Source: Candidatus Bipolaricaulota bacterium
Lineage (GTDB): Bacteria > Bipolaricaulota > Bipolaricaulia > Bipolaricaulales > Bipolaricaulaceae
DNA: 7,301 bases
NCBI GenBank assembly: GCA_025060555.1
Contig: JANXBC010000054.1
Location: forward strand, 1-7,301
Direction of reading: 5' to 3'
Below the pieces are notes generated by a model. That model worked only from the letters and a program-made list of their open reading frames with translations. It did no database searches and was not told where the DNA came from. Shown here one piece after another: positions 1 through 5,867 of the stretch (the stretch's first letter is position 1; each line of letters starts with the position of its first letter). Made by a program: the position numbers and the translations under genes.

Positions 1-214
1 TGAAGGTCTGCCAAACCCAACCGTCCGCACCGAAAAACTCTGCCTCTCCCCCAACAATCCAGCCAAAGATCTGTCCCTCAAGAGCGAATCTCGAGCAAAC
101 AAGCGCGGGCGGCGGAGGTAAAAGCGCGATCTTCGTGCTCCACGTGGCCTTTGGGTATTGGCCGAAAACCGCAAGGCTTAGAAGAAGAACGAGCAAGGAG
201 ACCCGAGCCCACAT
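1..214 (-). CDS. Secreted protein with signal peptide, 5' part only
   Basis: This is the first 71 codons of a minus-strand gene that continues past the left edge. The ATG at 214-212 is preceded by AAGGGGGG (225-218) three bases upstream, a strong SD that decides the start. The N-terminus is a clear signal peptide: a short basic start (Arg4), a hydrophobic core of about residues 5-17 rich in Leu and Val, and a probable cleavage near Gly18/Gln19. The mature part opens with a proline run (33-36) followed by alternating hydrophobic and polar residues with many Gly, Trp and Phe, as in extracellular or outer-surface beta-strand proteins. There is one Cys (40). I do not recognise a family, and the fragment is too short to assign a function. 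The next gene upstream (465-1400) is also secreted and on the same strand, so the two may form an envelope locus. Confidence 0.75.
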   Translation of the reverse strand, partial: MWARVSLLVLLLSLAVFGQYPKATWSTKIALLPPPPALVCSRFALEGQIFGWIVGGEAEFFGADGWVWQTF

Positions 215-266
215 AATCCCCCCTTCAGCAGGAAATTCTCACGAAGGACTTGTTATCCCCTCCGTC

Positions 267-295
267 CTTAAGCAGCACACAGGGTCTAACGTCAA
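267..295 (-). promoter_or_regulatory. Possible sigma70-type promoter for the left-edge secreted gene
   Basis: On the minus strand TTGACG (295-290, five of six matches to the -35 consensus) is followed after 17 bases by CTTAAG (272-267, three of six matches to the -10). It lies about 53 bases upstream of the ATG at 214. The -10 is poor, so this is only a candidate. I see nothing else in the 215-464 gap: no convincing terminator hairpin for the upstream gene, and no well-supported ORF. Confidence 0.27.
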
Positions 296-464
296 AATGT
301 TCTTGAAGGTTTAAGACATAGGCCAAGACGGCTGTCCCACCATGTATGGAAATAAGAATGCGTGAAGTGAGCCAGCCTTCCACTGACAAGATTTCGCGAG
401 TACGACCGGCCGATCCCCCTTGGCCGTTCACCCGCGCTCTAGACAGCTTCTCTGTGCCGAGTTT

Positions 465-1400
465 TCAGGGCCTCGTGGCAAGGAGTTCGATACGGATGCG
501 CTCGCTCTGTCCATCCCCAAAGCTCAGCCAGAGGTCGTAAACGCCGGGCGCGCGCTCGCGCGTGTCGTAAACGAGCTTATAGACACCGGCCTCGGGAGCG
601 TAGGGGATGAGGAGCCAGGCCCAGATCGTGTGTTTCTCCCCGAACTCCGGGTCGGGCTGGACCTGGGTTACGAGGAGATTAGGGCGCGTCCAGGGGCCAG
701 CCTGACCGAAGAAGTCCCTGAGGCGGAAGGCAAGGGTAATGGTTTCGCCTGCGGTATAGCGGGCTTGCAAGGGAAAGCGCCCCGCTTGCACGCGTTCCTC
801 CGGCGGGAGAAGCCGATCCAAATAAAAGCCCGAGGGCAGGACGGTTTCAATAGCGCAGATCACCAGGTAGTCCACCTCGACGTGGGCAGTGTTTCCGGCG
901 CGGTCCTTGGCCCAAACCCGGAAGGTTTGGGGACCTGGGGTGGAGGTATCCAGGGGGTCGCCGTTTCGGGCCGAGGCCTCCACGGTCTCGAGGCCGGAGA
1001 GGCGGTCGAAGGCCCACCAATCCGCGCGGACCGACTGGCGCAGGAGGTAGCGGGCATCCTGGCTGGGGACCTGGACATGGATCGCGGGCGGCGTGCGGTC
1101 AATGCGCACGGTGACCCTGAAGCGTGGGCCTTCCCCAGTGTCGTCCCTGGCCCAGTATTCCAGGGTATGGAGGCCTTCGCAGGAAAGGACGAGGGCAGCC
1201 GAAGGTGTTTGGCAGAGGGTGGGACCCCCGTCCAGACGGTAGCAAATCTGTGAGCCCTCGGAGGCGTAAAGGGTCACGGTGACAGGGGTGTTGTGCCAGC
1301 CGTAGGGGTTAGGAAGTGGATCCAGGGTGTGCCAAGCCGTGGGCTGGGCTACAGTCCCGAAGCTGAAACCCGCCAAAGCCAAAAGGAAAAGCTTACGCAT
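465..1400 (-). CDS. Secreted protein with two bacterial Ig-like domains
   Basis: The 311-aa product starts at an ATG (1400-1398) with the SD-like AAAGGGGTGA (1416-1407) six bases upstream. Residues 1-18 form a signal peptide (Arg2-Lys3, then a hydrophobic core, cleavage likely after TVA at 18), so the protein is exported. Residues of about 30-101 resemble the Ig-like/OmpL47-type repeat: the GWHNTPVTVTLYA start, a YRLDGG core at 54-59, and a VRIDRTPP ending. A second Ig-like domain spans about 102-181, with FRVWAKDRAGN near 160-170. The remaining region, about 185-308, looks all-beta but matches no family I know. Four cysteines (53, 63, 74, 182) could form disulfides. No catalytic motif, membrane anchor or sorting signal is visible. 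It is probably a cell-surface or extracellular structural or binding protein; the ligand is unknown. The plus-strand 277-codon ORF opposite it is a shadow. Confidence 0.85.
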   Translation of the reverse strand: MRKLFLLALAGFSFGTVAQPTAWHTLDPLPNPYGWHNTPVTVTLYASEGSQICYRLDGGPTLCQTPSAALVLSCEGLHTLEYWARDDTGEGPRFRVTVRIDRTPPAIHVQVPSQDARYLLRQSVRADWWAFDRLSGLETVEASARNGDPLDTSTPGPQTFRVWAKDRAGNTAHVEVDYLVICAIETVLPSGFYLDRLLPPEERVQAGRFPLQARYTAGETITLAFRLRDFFGQAGPWTRPNLLVTQVQPDPEFGEKHTIWAWLLIPYAPEAGVYKLVYDTRERAPGVYDLWLSFGDGQSERIRIELLATRP

Positions 1401-1467
1401 AAGCCGTCACCCCTTTAAATACAACATTATCTTGCCCGGGGTTTCTTCCATGTGCGGATAGGGTCCA

Positions 1468-1614
1468 CTACGAGGTTGACCCCGGAAAGCATGATCGCTT
1501 AGTTGCCGTCAGTATAGCGGAACGAGGGGCAAAGACGCCCAAAAGAAGAAAGCCAAGGCCGCCAGTTGAGAGAAATGGGTGATAGAAATGGCTTCCCAAG
1601 AGAACTTCCCACAT
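1468..1614 (-). CDS. Doubtful small ORF, 48 aa
   Basis: The ORF starts at ATG 1614-1612, preceded by AGGGGA at a spacing of about six bases, much like the SD sequences of the two secreted-protein genes on this strand. The predicted 48-aa peptide has one short hydrophobic Gly/Leu/Phe stretch at about residues 18-29 and no recognisable motif. It could extend upstream in the same frame to 1674 or 1743, but those starts have weaker SD sequences. Codon third positions show no strong GC bias compared with neighbouring genes. It may be a small membrane peptide or chance. I would not annotate it without homologues or expression data. Confidence 0.18.
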   Translation of the reverse strand: MWEVLLGSHFYHPFLSTGGLGFLLLGVFAPRSAILTATKRSCFPGSTS

Positions 1615-1696
1615 GCTAATCCCCTGAGGAGAAGAAGAGTGGCCATTGATCTGCGCGACATCAAACCGCTTCATTGTCCGTCTTTTTTCATAAAGT

Positions 1697-1714
1697 TTGC
1701 GTTCTGTCACGCAA
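1697..1714. promoter_or_regulatory. Inverted repeat TTGCGT-N6-ACGCAA, candidate operator
   Basis: TTGCGT (1697-1702) and ACGCAA (1709-1714) are perfect reverse complements separated by six bases, an 18-bp dyad of the size bound by dimeric regulators such as the Crp/Fnr family. It lies about 90 bases upstream of the radical SAM start and about 300 bases upstream of the divergent secreted-protein gene. A 6-bp dyad can occur by chance, and no second copy was seen in the window. Confidence 0.25.
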
Positions 1715-1802
1715 TTTCTTTTTGTCAACAGAAAAGCGGGCACTTTGTGGCAAAAAGCGCAGCAAGTGGCCTCGCCCCACGCGTTGGGCTAGGATCGTAA
1801 GG

Positions 1803-2810
1803 ATGAAAGAAGCTATGCTTTGGGAAAGCTTAGGCGAAGGGCGGGTGCGTTGTCGTCTTTGCGCCCACCGCTGCACGATTAGCTCAGGCAATCGTGGTAT
1901 CTGTGGTGTGCGCGAAAATCGTGAAGGAAAACTTTATTCTCTTGTTTATAACCGCATCGTCTCTCAAGCACTCGACCCCGTGGAAAAAAAGCCGCTATTC
2001 CATTTTCTTCCGGGAACTAAAACCCTTTCCATTGCCACAGTCGGCTGCAATTTTCGCTGCGATTTCTGCCAAAACCATGAGATTTCCCAATTCCCCAGGG
2101 AGGAGAGGAGGGTGGTGGGCGAGGAGGTCGAGCCCGAAGAAATCGTGACTGCAGCTAAGTCTAGCCAGGCCCGTTCCATCTCCTACACTTATACTGAGCC
2201 CACTGTGTTCTTCGAGCTTTGTTACACTACCGGTAAACTCGCAGCCAAAGAAAACCTGAAAAACATCTTTGTGACCAATGGCTACATGACTAGCGAAACT
2301 TTGCGGGAGGCCTTGGGCTGGCTTCACGCAGCAAATGTTGATCTGAAAAGCTTTTCCGAAGAATTTTACCGCCGATTCTGTGGGGCTTCATTGCAGCCCG
2401 TGCTCGAGACCATCGGCCGTCTATGGGAGGCCGGGATCTGGGTGGAGGTGACCACGCTCGTCATCCCCGGTCGCAACGACTCCGAAGAGGAGCTGCGGTG
2501 GATCGCAGAGTTTTTGGTTGGGATCTCGCCAGATATCCCATGGCACATTTCCCGGTTTGTCCCCGCTTACAAGGTGTGGGATCTTCCGCCTACGCCTTTG
2601 TCCACTCTGCGCAAGGCCCGGGAAATCGGCCTTTGCGCGGGGCTCCGTTTTGTGTACCTAGGAAACGTGCCTGGGGAAGGGGAAGACACATCCTGCCCCA
2701 ATTGTGGGCGGAACCTCGTGCGCCGCTACGGATTTTATGTTCTGGAGAACCACATCATCGATGGGCATTGTCCTCGGTGTGGAACCGCTATACCTGGGAT
2801 CTGGCACTAA
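1803..2810 (+). CDS. AmmeMemoRadiSam-type radical SAM enzyme
   Basis: A 335-aa protein of the COG1180 (PflA-like) radical SAM group. It closely resembles the radical SAM member of the AmmeMemoRadiSam system, whose exact reaction I cannot state. The N-terminal cysteine-rich region (Cys17, 20, 24, 34, with an HRC motif) precedes KKPLFHFLPG (62-71). The CNFRCDFC motif gives the [4Fe-4S] ligands Cys82, Cys86 and Cys89. TYTEP at 129-133 is typical of the family. The C-terminus carries two CxxC pairs (298/301 and 323/326), a probable zinc ribbon usual in this family, and ends in PGIWH. The frame stays open 43 codons upstream to 1674, but homology begins at MKEAMLWESL, so the ATG at 1803 is chosen. 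AGGA at 1791-1794 may serve as SD. It is expected to be cytoplasmic. The usual partners (Memo-like and AMMECR1-like proteins) are absent from this window. Confidence 0.92.
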   Translation: MKEAMLWESLGEGRVRCRLCAHRCTISSGNRGICGVRENREGKLYSLVYNRIVSQALDPVEKKPLFHFLPGTKTLSIATVGCNFRCDFCQNHEISQFPREERRVVGEEVEPEEIVTAAKSSQARSISYTYTEPTVFFELCYTTGKLAAKENLKNIFVTNGYMTSETLREALGWLHAANVDLKSFSEEFYRRFCGASLQPVLETIGRLWEAGIWVEVTTLVIPGRNDSEEELRWIAEFLVGISPDIPWHISRFVPAYKVWDLPPTPLSTLRKAREIGLCAGLRFVYLGNVPGEGEDTSCPNCGRNLVRRYGFYVLENHIIDGHCPRCGTAIPGIWH

Positions 2811-2831
2811 ACGTAATCTGCCGCTCTTCGT

Positions 2832-2859
2832 TTGAGAGGGGGGGGCTAGCGGGTAAAAT
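2832..2859 (+). promoter_or_regulatory. Promoter of ftsH with G8 spacer; mRNA probably leaderless
   Basis: TTGAGA (2832-2837, five of six matches to TTGACA) and TAAAAT (2854-2859, five of six matches to TATAAT) are separated by 16 bases. Transcription would start at about 2866-2868, at or next to the ftsH ATG at 2868. No SD lies within reach of that ATG: the only purine-rich stretch (2834-2845) is more than 20 bases away and sits inside the promoter. The spacer begins with eight consecutive G (2838-2845). One extra G would give the optimal 17-base spacing. Confidence 0.5.
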
Positions 2860-2867
2860 GCGTTACG

Positions 2868-4709
2868 ATGGAGAAGAGACCGATTGGGACGCCTTGGAAC
2901 CTCCGCCTCCTCACCTTCCTTTTGGTGTTGGGGGTGGTGGTGTTTTTGCTTGTCCAACTATTCCAAACGGGCTCCTCCACCCGGGTAAATTCCTTCAGTT
3001 ATTCCCACTTTGTGGACGAAGTACGCGCAGGCCGAGTAGCCGAAGTGGTCATCCAGGGATCAAAGATCGAGGGGATCCTTCGCACCGGCGAACGGTTTTC
3101 CACACAAGGCCCTCCTGAGGGCTCTTCTGCCTACAACGAACTCATCCAGCTTCTTGATGCTCATGGTGTATCTATCCAGTTTCAGTCTTCATCTGGAACG
3201 GGGTGGTTTATCACCATTTTGGGTTACGTCCTTCCCGTGATCCTGGTCATTGCCTTCTGGAGCTGGATGATGCGGCGGATGCAAGGTACAAGCGCGTTCA
3301 CGTTCACACAATCTCGGGCAAAGCTTGTCACGAAGGAATACACCAAAGTGACGTTCAAGGATGTGGCTGGGATCGACGAGGTCCTGGAGGAAGTGCGGGA
3401 GATCGTGGATTACCTTAAGGATCCCGGGCGTTTCGTGCGGCTTGGGGCAAAAATCCCGAAGGGGATTTTACTTGTTGGCCCACCTGGCACTGGAAAAACC
3501 CTCCTTGCCCGTGCCATCGCCGGGGAGGCTGGCGTTCCCTTCTTTTCCATCTCCGGCTCGGACTTCGTGGAAATGTTCGTCGGCGTGGGTGCCGCCCGCG
3601 TACGCGACATGTTTCAAAAAGCCAAGGCTAACGCGCCCTGCATCGTTTTCATCGATGAGCTCGATGCGGTGGGGCGCAAGCGCGGGGCGGGGATCGGCGG
3701 CGGGCACGACGAGCGCGAACAAACCCTCAACCAGCTCCTGGCGGAGATGGACGGGTTTGAGGGCGACACGGGGGTGATCGTGCTTGCGGCCACAAACCGA
3801 CCGGATGTTTTGGACCCCGCTTTGCTTCGGCCAGGCCGATTCGACCGGAAAATCGTGGTGCCGCCCCCGGATCTCCATGGCCGGGAAGCCATCCTTCGCG
3901 TGCACACCCGCCAGAAAAAACTCGCTTCGGATGTGGATCTAAACGTTTTGGCCCGACGCACCCCCGGATTCGTCGGCGCAGACCTTGAGAACTTGTGTAA
4001 CGAGGCTGCTCTGCTTGCCGCCCGCAAGAACAAACCGTCCATCGAGATGGCTGATTTCGAGGAAGCGCTAGACCGCGTGCTCACTGGTCTTGCACGAAAA
4101 GGCATGTACATTCGGGAAGAGGAGCGCAAACGCATTGCTTACCACGAGGCTGGGCATGCCCTGGTGAGCAAGCTCGTCCCCCATGCTGACCCCCTCCTCA
4201 AGGTCACCATTGTCCCGCGTGGCATGGGGGCCTTGGGCTATGCCCTGCAATTGCCCACCGAAGATCGTTACCTTCTCACCAAGGCTGAGCTTACGGATCG
4301 CCTGACGGTGCTTTTGGGGGGCCGGGCCGCGGAAGAAGTGGTGTTTGGGGATCAGACCACAGGTGCTGCGGAAGATCTAAAGCACGCAACAGAGTTAGCC
4401 AAACGGATGGTGGTGGAGTACGGGATGAGCGAGGAGCTTGGTCCCCTCAGCCTTGGCAAAGAGCGGACCAACATTTTCCTGGGCGAAGAGATAGTGAAAA
4501 GTGACGAGCATTCCGAAGAGTTAAATTCCGCCATCGATCGGGAGATCCGCCGCATTGTCCTGGAGGCCTATGCTCGGGCCAAGGAGCTCATTAGTCAGCA
4601 TCGTCCTGCGTTGGAGCGCCTAGCTCAGGAACTTCTGCAGCATGAGACCCTTGACAAGGAGGATGTGGACCGCCTCCTTGCTGACCTTGTGTCTCAGCCG
4701 GTGGGATGA
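2868..4709 (+). CDS. ftsH: FtsH, membrane-bound ATP-dependent zinc metalloprotease
   Basis: A 613-aa AAA+ protease of normal family length that degrades misassembled membrane proteins and regulatory cytosolic proteins as a hexamer in the inner membrane. Transmembrane helix 1 is at about 13-32, the extracytoplasmic domain at 33-112 and helix 2 at about 114-133. The AAA+ domain shows Walker A GPPGTGKT (204-211), the pore motif MFVG (236-239), Walker B IVFIDE (259-264) and the second region of homology with arginine fingers Arg321 and Arg324 (ATNRPD from 308). The M41 peptidase has HEAGH (426-430) with Glu427 as catalytic residue and Asp503 (GAAEDL) as the likely third zinc ligand, so it should be active. 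The ATG at 2868 is chosen because the hydrophobic N-terminus follows directly. It has no SD and probably a leaderless mRNA. Its stop overlaps the dxr start. Confidence 0.98.
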   Translation: MEKRPIGTPWNLRLLTFLLVLGVVVFLLVQLFQTGSSTRVNSFSYSHFVDEVRAGRVAEVVIQGSKIEGILRTGERFSTQGPPEGSSAYNELIQLLDAHGVSIQFQSSSGTGWFITILGYVLPVILVIAFWSWMMRRMQGTSAFTFTQSRAKLVTKEYTKVTFKDVAGIDEVLEEVREIVDYLKDPGRFVRLGAKIPKGILLVGPPGTGKTLLARAIAGEAGVPFFSISGSDFVEMFVGVGAARVRDMFQKAKANAPCIVFIDELDAVGRKRGAGIGGGHDEREQTLNQLLAEMDGFEGDTGVIVLAATNRPDVLDPALLRPGRFDRKIVVPPPDLHGREAILRVHTRQKKLASDVDLNVLARRTPGFVGADLENLCNEAALLAARKNKPSIEMADFEEALDRVLTGLARKGMYIREEERKRIAYHEAGHALVSKLVPHADPLLKVTIVPRGMGALGYALQLPTEDRYLLTKAELTDRLTVLLGGRAAEEVVFGDQTTGAAEDLKHATELAKRMVVEYGMSEELGPLSLGKERTNIFLGEEIVKSDEHSEELNSAIDREIRRIVLEAYARAKELISQHRPALERLAQELLQHETLDKEDVDRLLADLVSQPVG

Positions 4710-5854
4710 GGATCGCCGTCCTTGGCTCCACCGGTTCCATCGGGTTACAAGCGCTTGAGGAGATCCGCCGCTATCCCCAGCGGTTCGAAATAGTGGCCCT
4801 CTCCGCTGGGAAAAATGTGGAGCTCTTGGCGAGGCAAGCGAAAGAATTCGGTGTATTGGATCTTGGGGTCTCCGGTGAAGAGGAAGCAATAAGGCTTAAA
4901 GACATTTTGCCGAAGGCACGGGTGCGGTTTGGGCCAGAGGGCCTCGCTGAGCTTGCATCCCTTCCGCATGTTGACCTCGTGCTGAATGCTGTGGTTGGGG
5001 CAGTGGGTATTTTCCCCACCCTGAGCGCCTTGCGCGCTGGGAAACGCCTGGCGCTAGCGAATAAGGAATCGTTGGTCGTTGGGGGAGAATTAGTGCTGGC
5101 GGCCCGCCTTTTCCCTGATCAGATCATCCCTGTGGATTCGGAACACGCCGCGCTGTGGCAACTTTTTTCAGGGGTGAACCGAAAAGAAGTGGAACGGATT
5201 TGGATTACCGCCTCTGGCGGGCCATTTCGCAACCGCAAATCGACCGAACTCACTCATGTGCGACCAGAGGAAGCCCTAAATCACCCGACTTGGAAAATGG
5301 GCGCGCGCATCACCATCGATTCGGCAACCCTTGTGAACAAAGCATTTGAGGTCATCGAGGCTCATCACCTCTTTGGCATGCCTTGGGAGCGCATTGGTGT
5401 CCTTTTGCACCCGGAGTCCGTGGTCCACGCCCTGGTGGAGCTGCAAGATGGTTCAATGCTGGCACAACTGGCCACGCCTGATATGCGTCTCCCTATCCGG
5501 GCTGCGCTCTCTTATCCTGAGCGCCTTCCTCCACCAATCCGCTTACGATTAGCCCCCCTGACCCTCACTTTCCGTGAGTTGCCAAGGGATCTTTACCCTG
5601 CTTTTTGGACGGTGCTTGAGGCGGGGAAGAAGGGGGGGACCGTGCCCGCTGTGGCCAATGCCGCTGATGAGGTCCTCGTCCAGGCTTTCCTTGATGGGAA
5701 GATCCCGTTCACCGCGATTGCGGAAGGTCTCGAGGCCGTGATCTGCCGCTACGAAAACAGTCCGGCCACGGATTTGGAAAGCATTTTGCGCGCGGACTCT
5801 TGGGGGCGCGCGGAAGCGCGGCGGTTTGTGGCGGAGCATACCTGTCGCGGATAA
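4706..5854 (+). CDS. dxr: 1-deoxy-D-xylulose-5-phosphate reductoisomerase
   Basis: A 382-aa enzyme of normal length catalysing the NADPH-dependent conversion of 1-deoxy-D-xylulose 5-phosphate to 2-C-methyl-D-erythritol 4-phosphate, the first committed step of the MEP isoprenoid pathway, in the cytoplasm. The NADPH-binding loop GSTGSIG is at 7-13 and ANKES at 118-122. PVDSEH (142-147) supplies metal ligands Asp144 and Glu146, and Glu215 in the NKAFEVIEA segment is the third, corresponding to E. coli Glu231. TASGGPF (168-174) and HPTWKMG (193-199) are the substrate-binding and flexible-loop motifs. All key residues are present. The ATG overlaps the ftsH stop (ATGA, 4706-4709), so translation is probably coupled. 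Its neighbour is ftsH, and none of the frequent dxr partners (rseP, cdsA, uppS) is within the window. A seven-G run (5632-5638) is in frame. Confidence 0.97.
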   Translation: MRIAVLGSTGSIGLQALEEIRRYPQRFEIVALSAGKNVELLARQAKEFGVLDLGVSGEEEAIRLKDILPKARVRFGPEGLAELASLPHVDLVLNAVVGAVGIFPTLSALRAGKRLALANKESLVVGGELVLAARLFPDQIIPVDSEHAALWQLFSGVNRKEVERIWITASGGPFRNRKSTELTHVRPEEALNHPTWKMGARITIDSATLVNKAFEVIEAHHLFGMPWERIGVLLHPESVVHALVELQDGSMLAQLATPDMRLPIRAALSYPERLPPPIRLRLAPLTLTFRELPRDLYPAFWTVLEAGKKGGTVPAVANAADEVLVQAFLDGKIPFTAIAEGLEAVICRYENSPATDLESILRADSWGRAEARRFVAEHTCRG

Positions 5855-5857
5855 AAT
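5852..5857 (+). promoter_or_regulatory. TAAAAT -10 box before the Rrf2 gene
   Basis: TAAAAT overlaps the dxr stop codon and ends ten bases before the Rrf2 ATG. It sits in the context GCGG-A-TAAAAT, nearly the same as GCGG-G-TAAAAT before ftsH. No SD precedes the ATG, so a leaderless or nearly leaderless internal transcript is plausible. The -35 position holds no good match (TTGTGG is at an unfavourable 20-base spacing), so an activator or read-through from dxr may also contribute. Confidence 0.35.
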
Positions 5858-5867
5858 CAAGTCCGCT

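Larger units (their letters stand above)
1401..1802. other. Divergent intergenic region between the secreted-protein gene and the radical SAM gene
   Basis: About 400 bases lie between two divergent genes, less GC-rich than its neighbours. On the minus strand GATAAT (1431-1426) could be a -10 for the secreted-protein gene, but the -35 position (CACATG, 1454-1449) is poor. A perfect TTGACA (1728-1723, minus strand) has no good -10 at 16-18 bases. A 6-bp inverted repeat lies at 1697-1714. A longer interrupted one, CCGGGGT (1436-1442) with ACCCCGG (1479-1485), has 36 bases between its arms and no U-tract. I see no tRNA-like T-loop, rRNA or riboswitch core. A 48-codon ORF on the minus strand (1468-1614) is described separately. 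No clear plus-strand -35/-10 pair for the radical SAM gene was found. Confidence 0.5.

Noticed and set aside
225..431. Minus-strand ORF of 68 codons between the two secreted-protein genes
   Set aside because: It has a GTG start without an SD and no recognisable motif. Its 3' end overlaps the candidate promoter and SD of the next gene.
420..1253. Plus-strand ORF of 277 codons opposite the secreted Ig-like gene
   Set aside because: The minus-strand frame has a signal peptide, an SD and recognisable Ig-like domains. The plus-strand product has no motif and low-complexity Gly/Arg content, as expected for an antisense shadow in GC-rich DNA.
1527..1540. GGGC-N6-GCCC hairpin as a terminator
   Set aside because: The stem is only four to five base pairs with no T-tract on either strand, too weak to call.
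1579..1800. Plus-strand ORF of 73 codons before the radical SAM gene
   Set aside because: The composition is not protein-like, there is no SD, and it lies across the dyad and intergenic region.
1674..1802. N-terminal extension of the radical SAM protein by 43 residues
   Set aside because: The extension begins with TTG, has no family resemblance and reads through the AT-rich intergenic region. Family similarity begins at the ATG at 1803.
2423..3118. Plus-strand ORF of 231 codons spanning the radical SAM and ftsH boundary
   Set aside because: It is a different frame inside two well-supported genes, with no motif of its own. The ATG at 2858 belongs to this shadow frame.
3468..4135. Minus-strand ORFs of 145 and 173 codons within ftsH
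   Set aside because: They are antisense shadows of the strongly conserved AAA+ and linker coding sequence.
5632..5638. Seven-G run in dxr as a frameshift site
   Set aside because: The frame is intact and the run encodes the GG of a KKGGTVP segment that fits the family. There is no sign of disruption.
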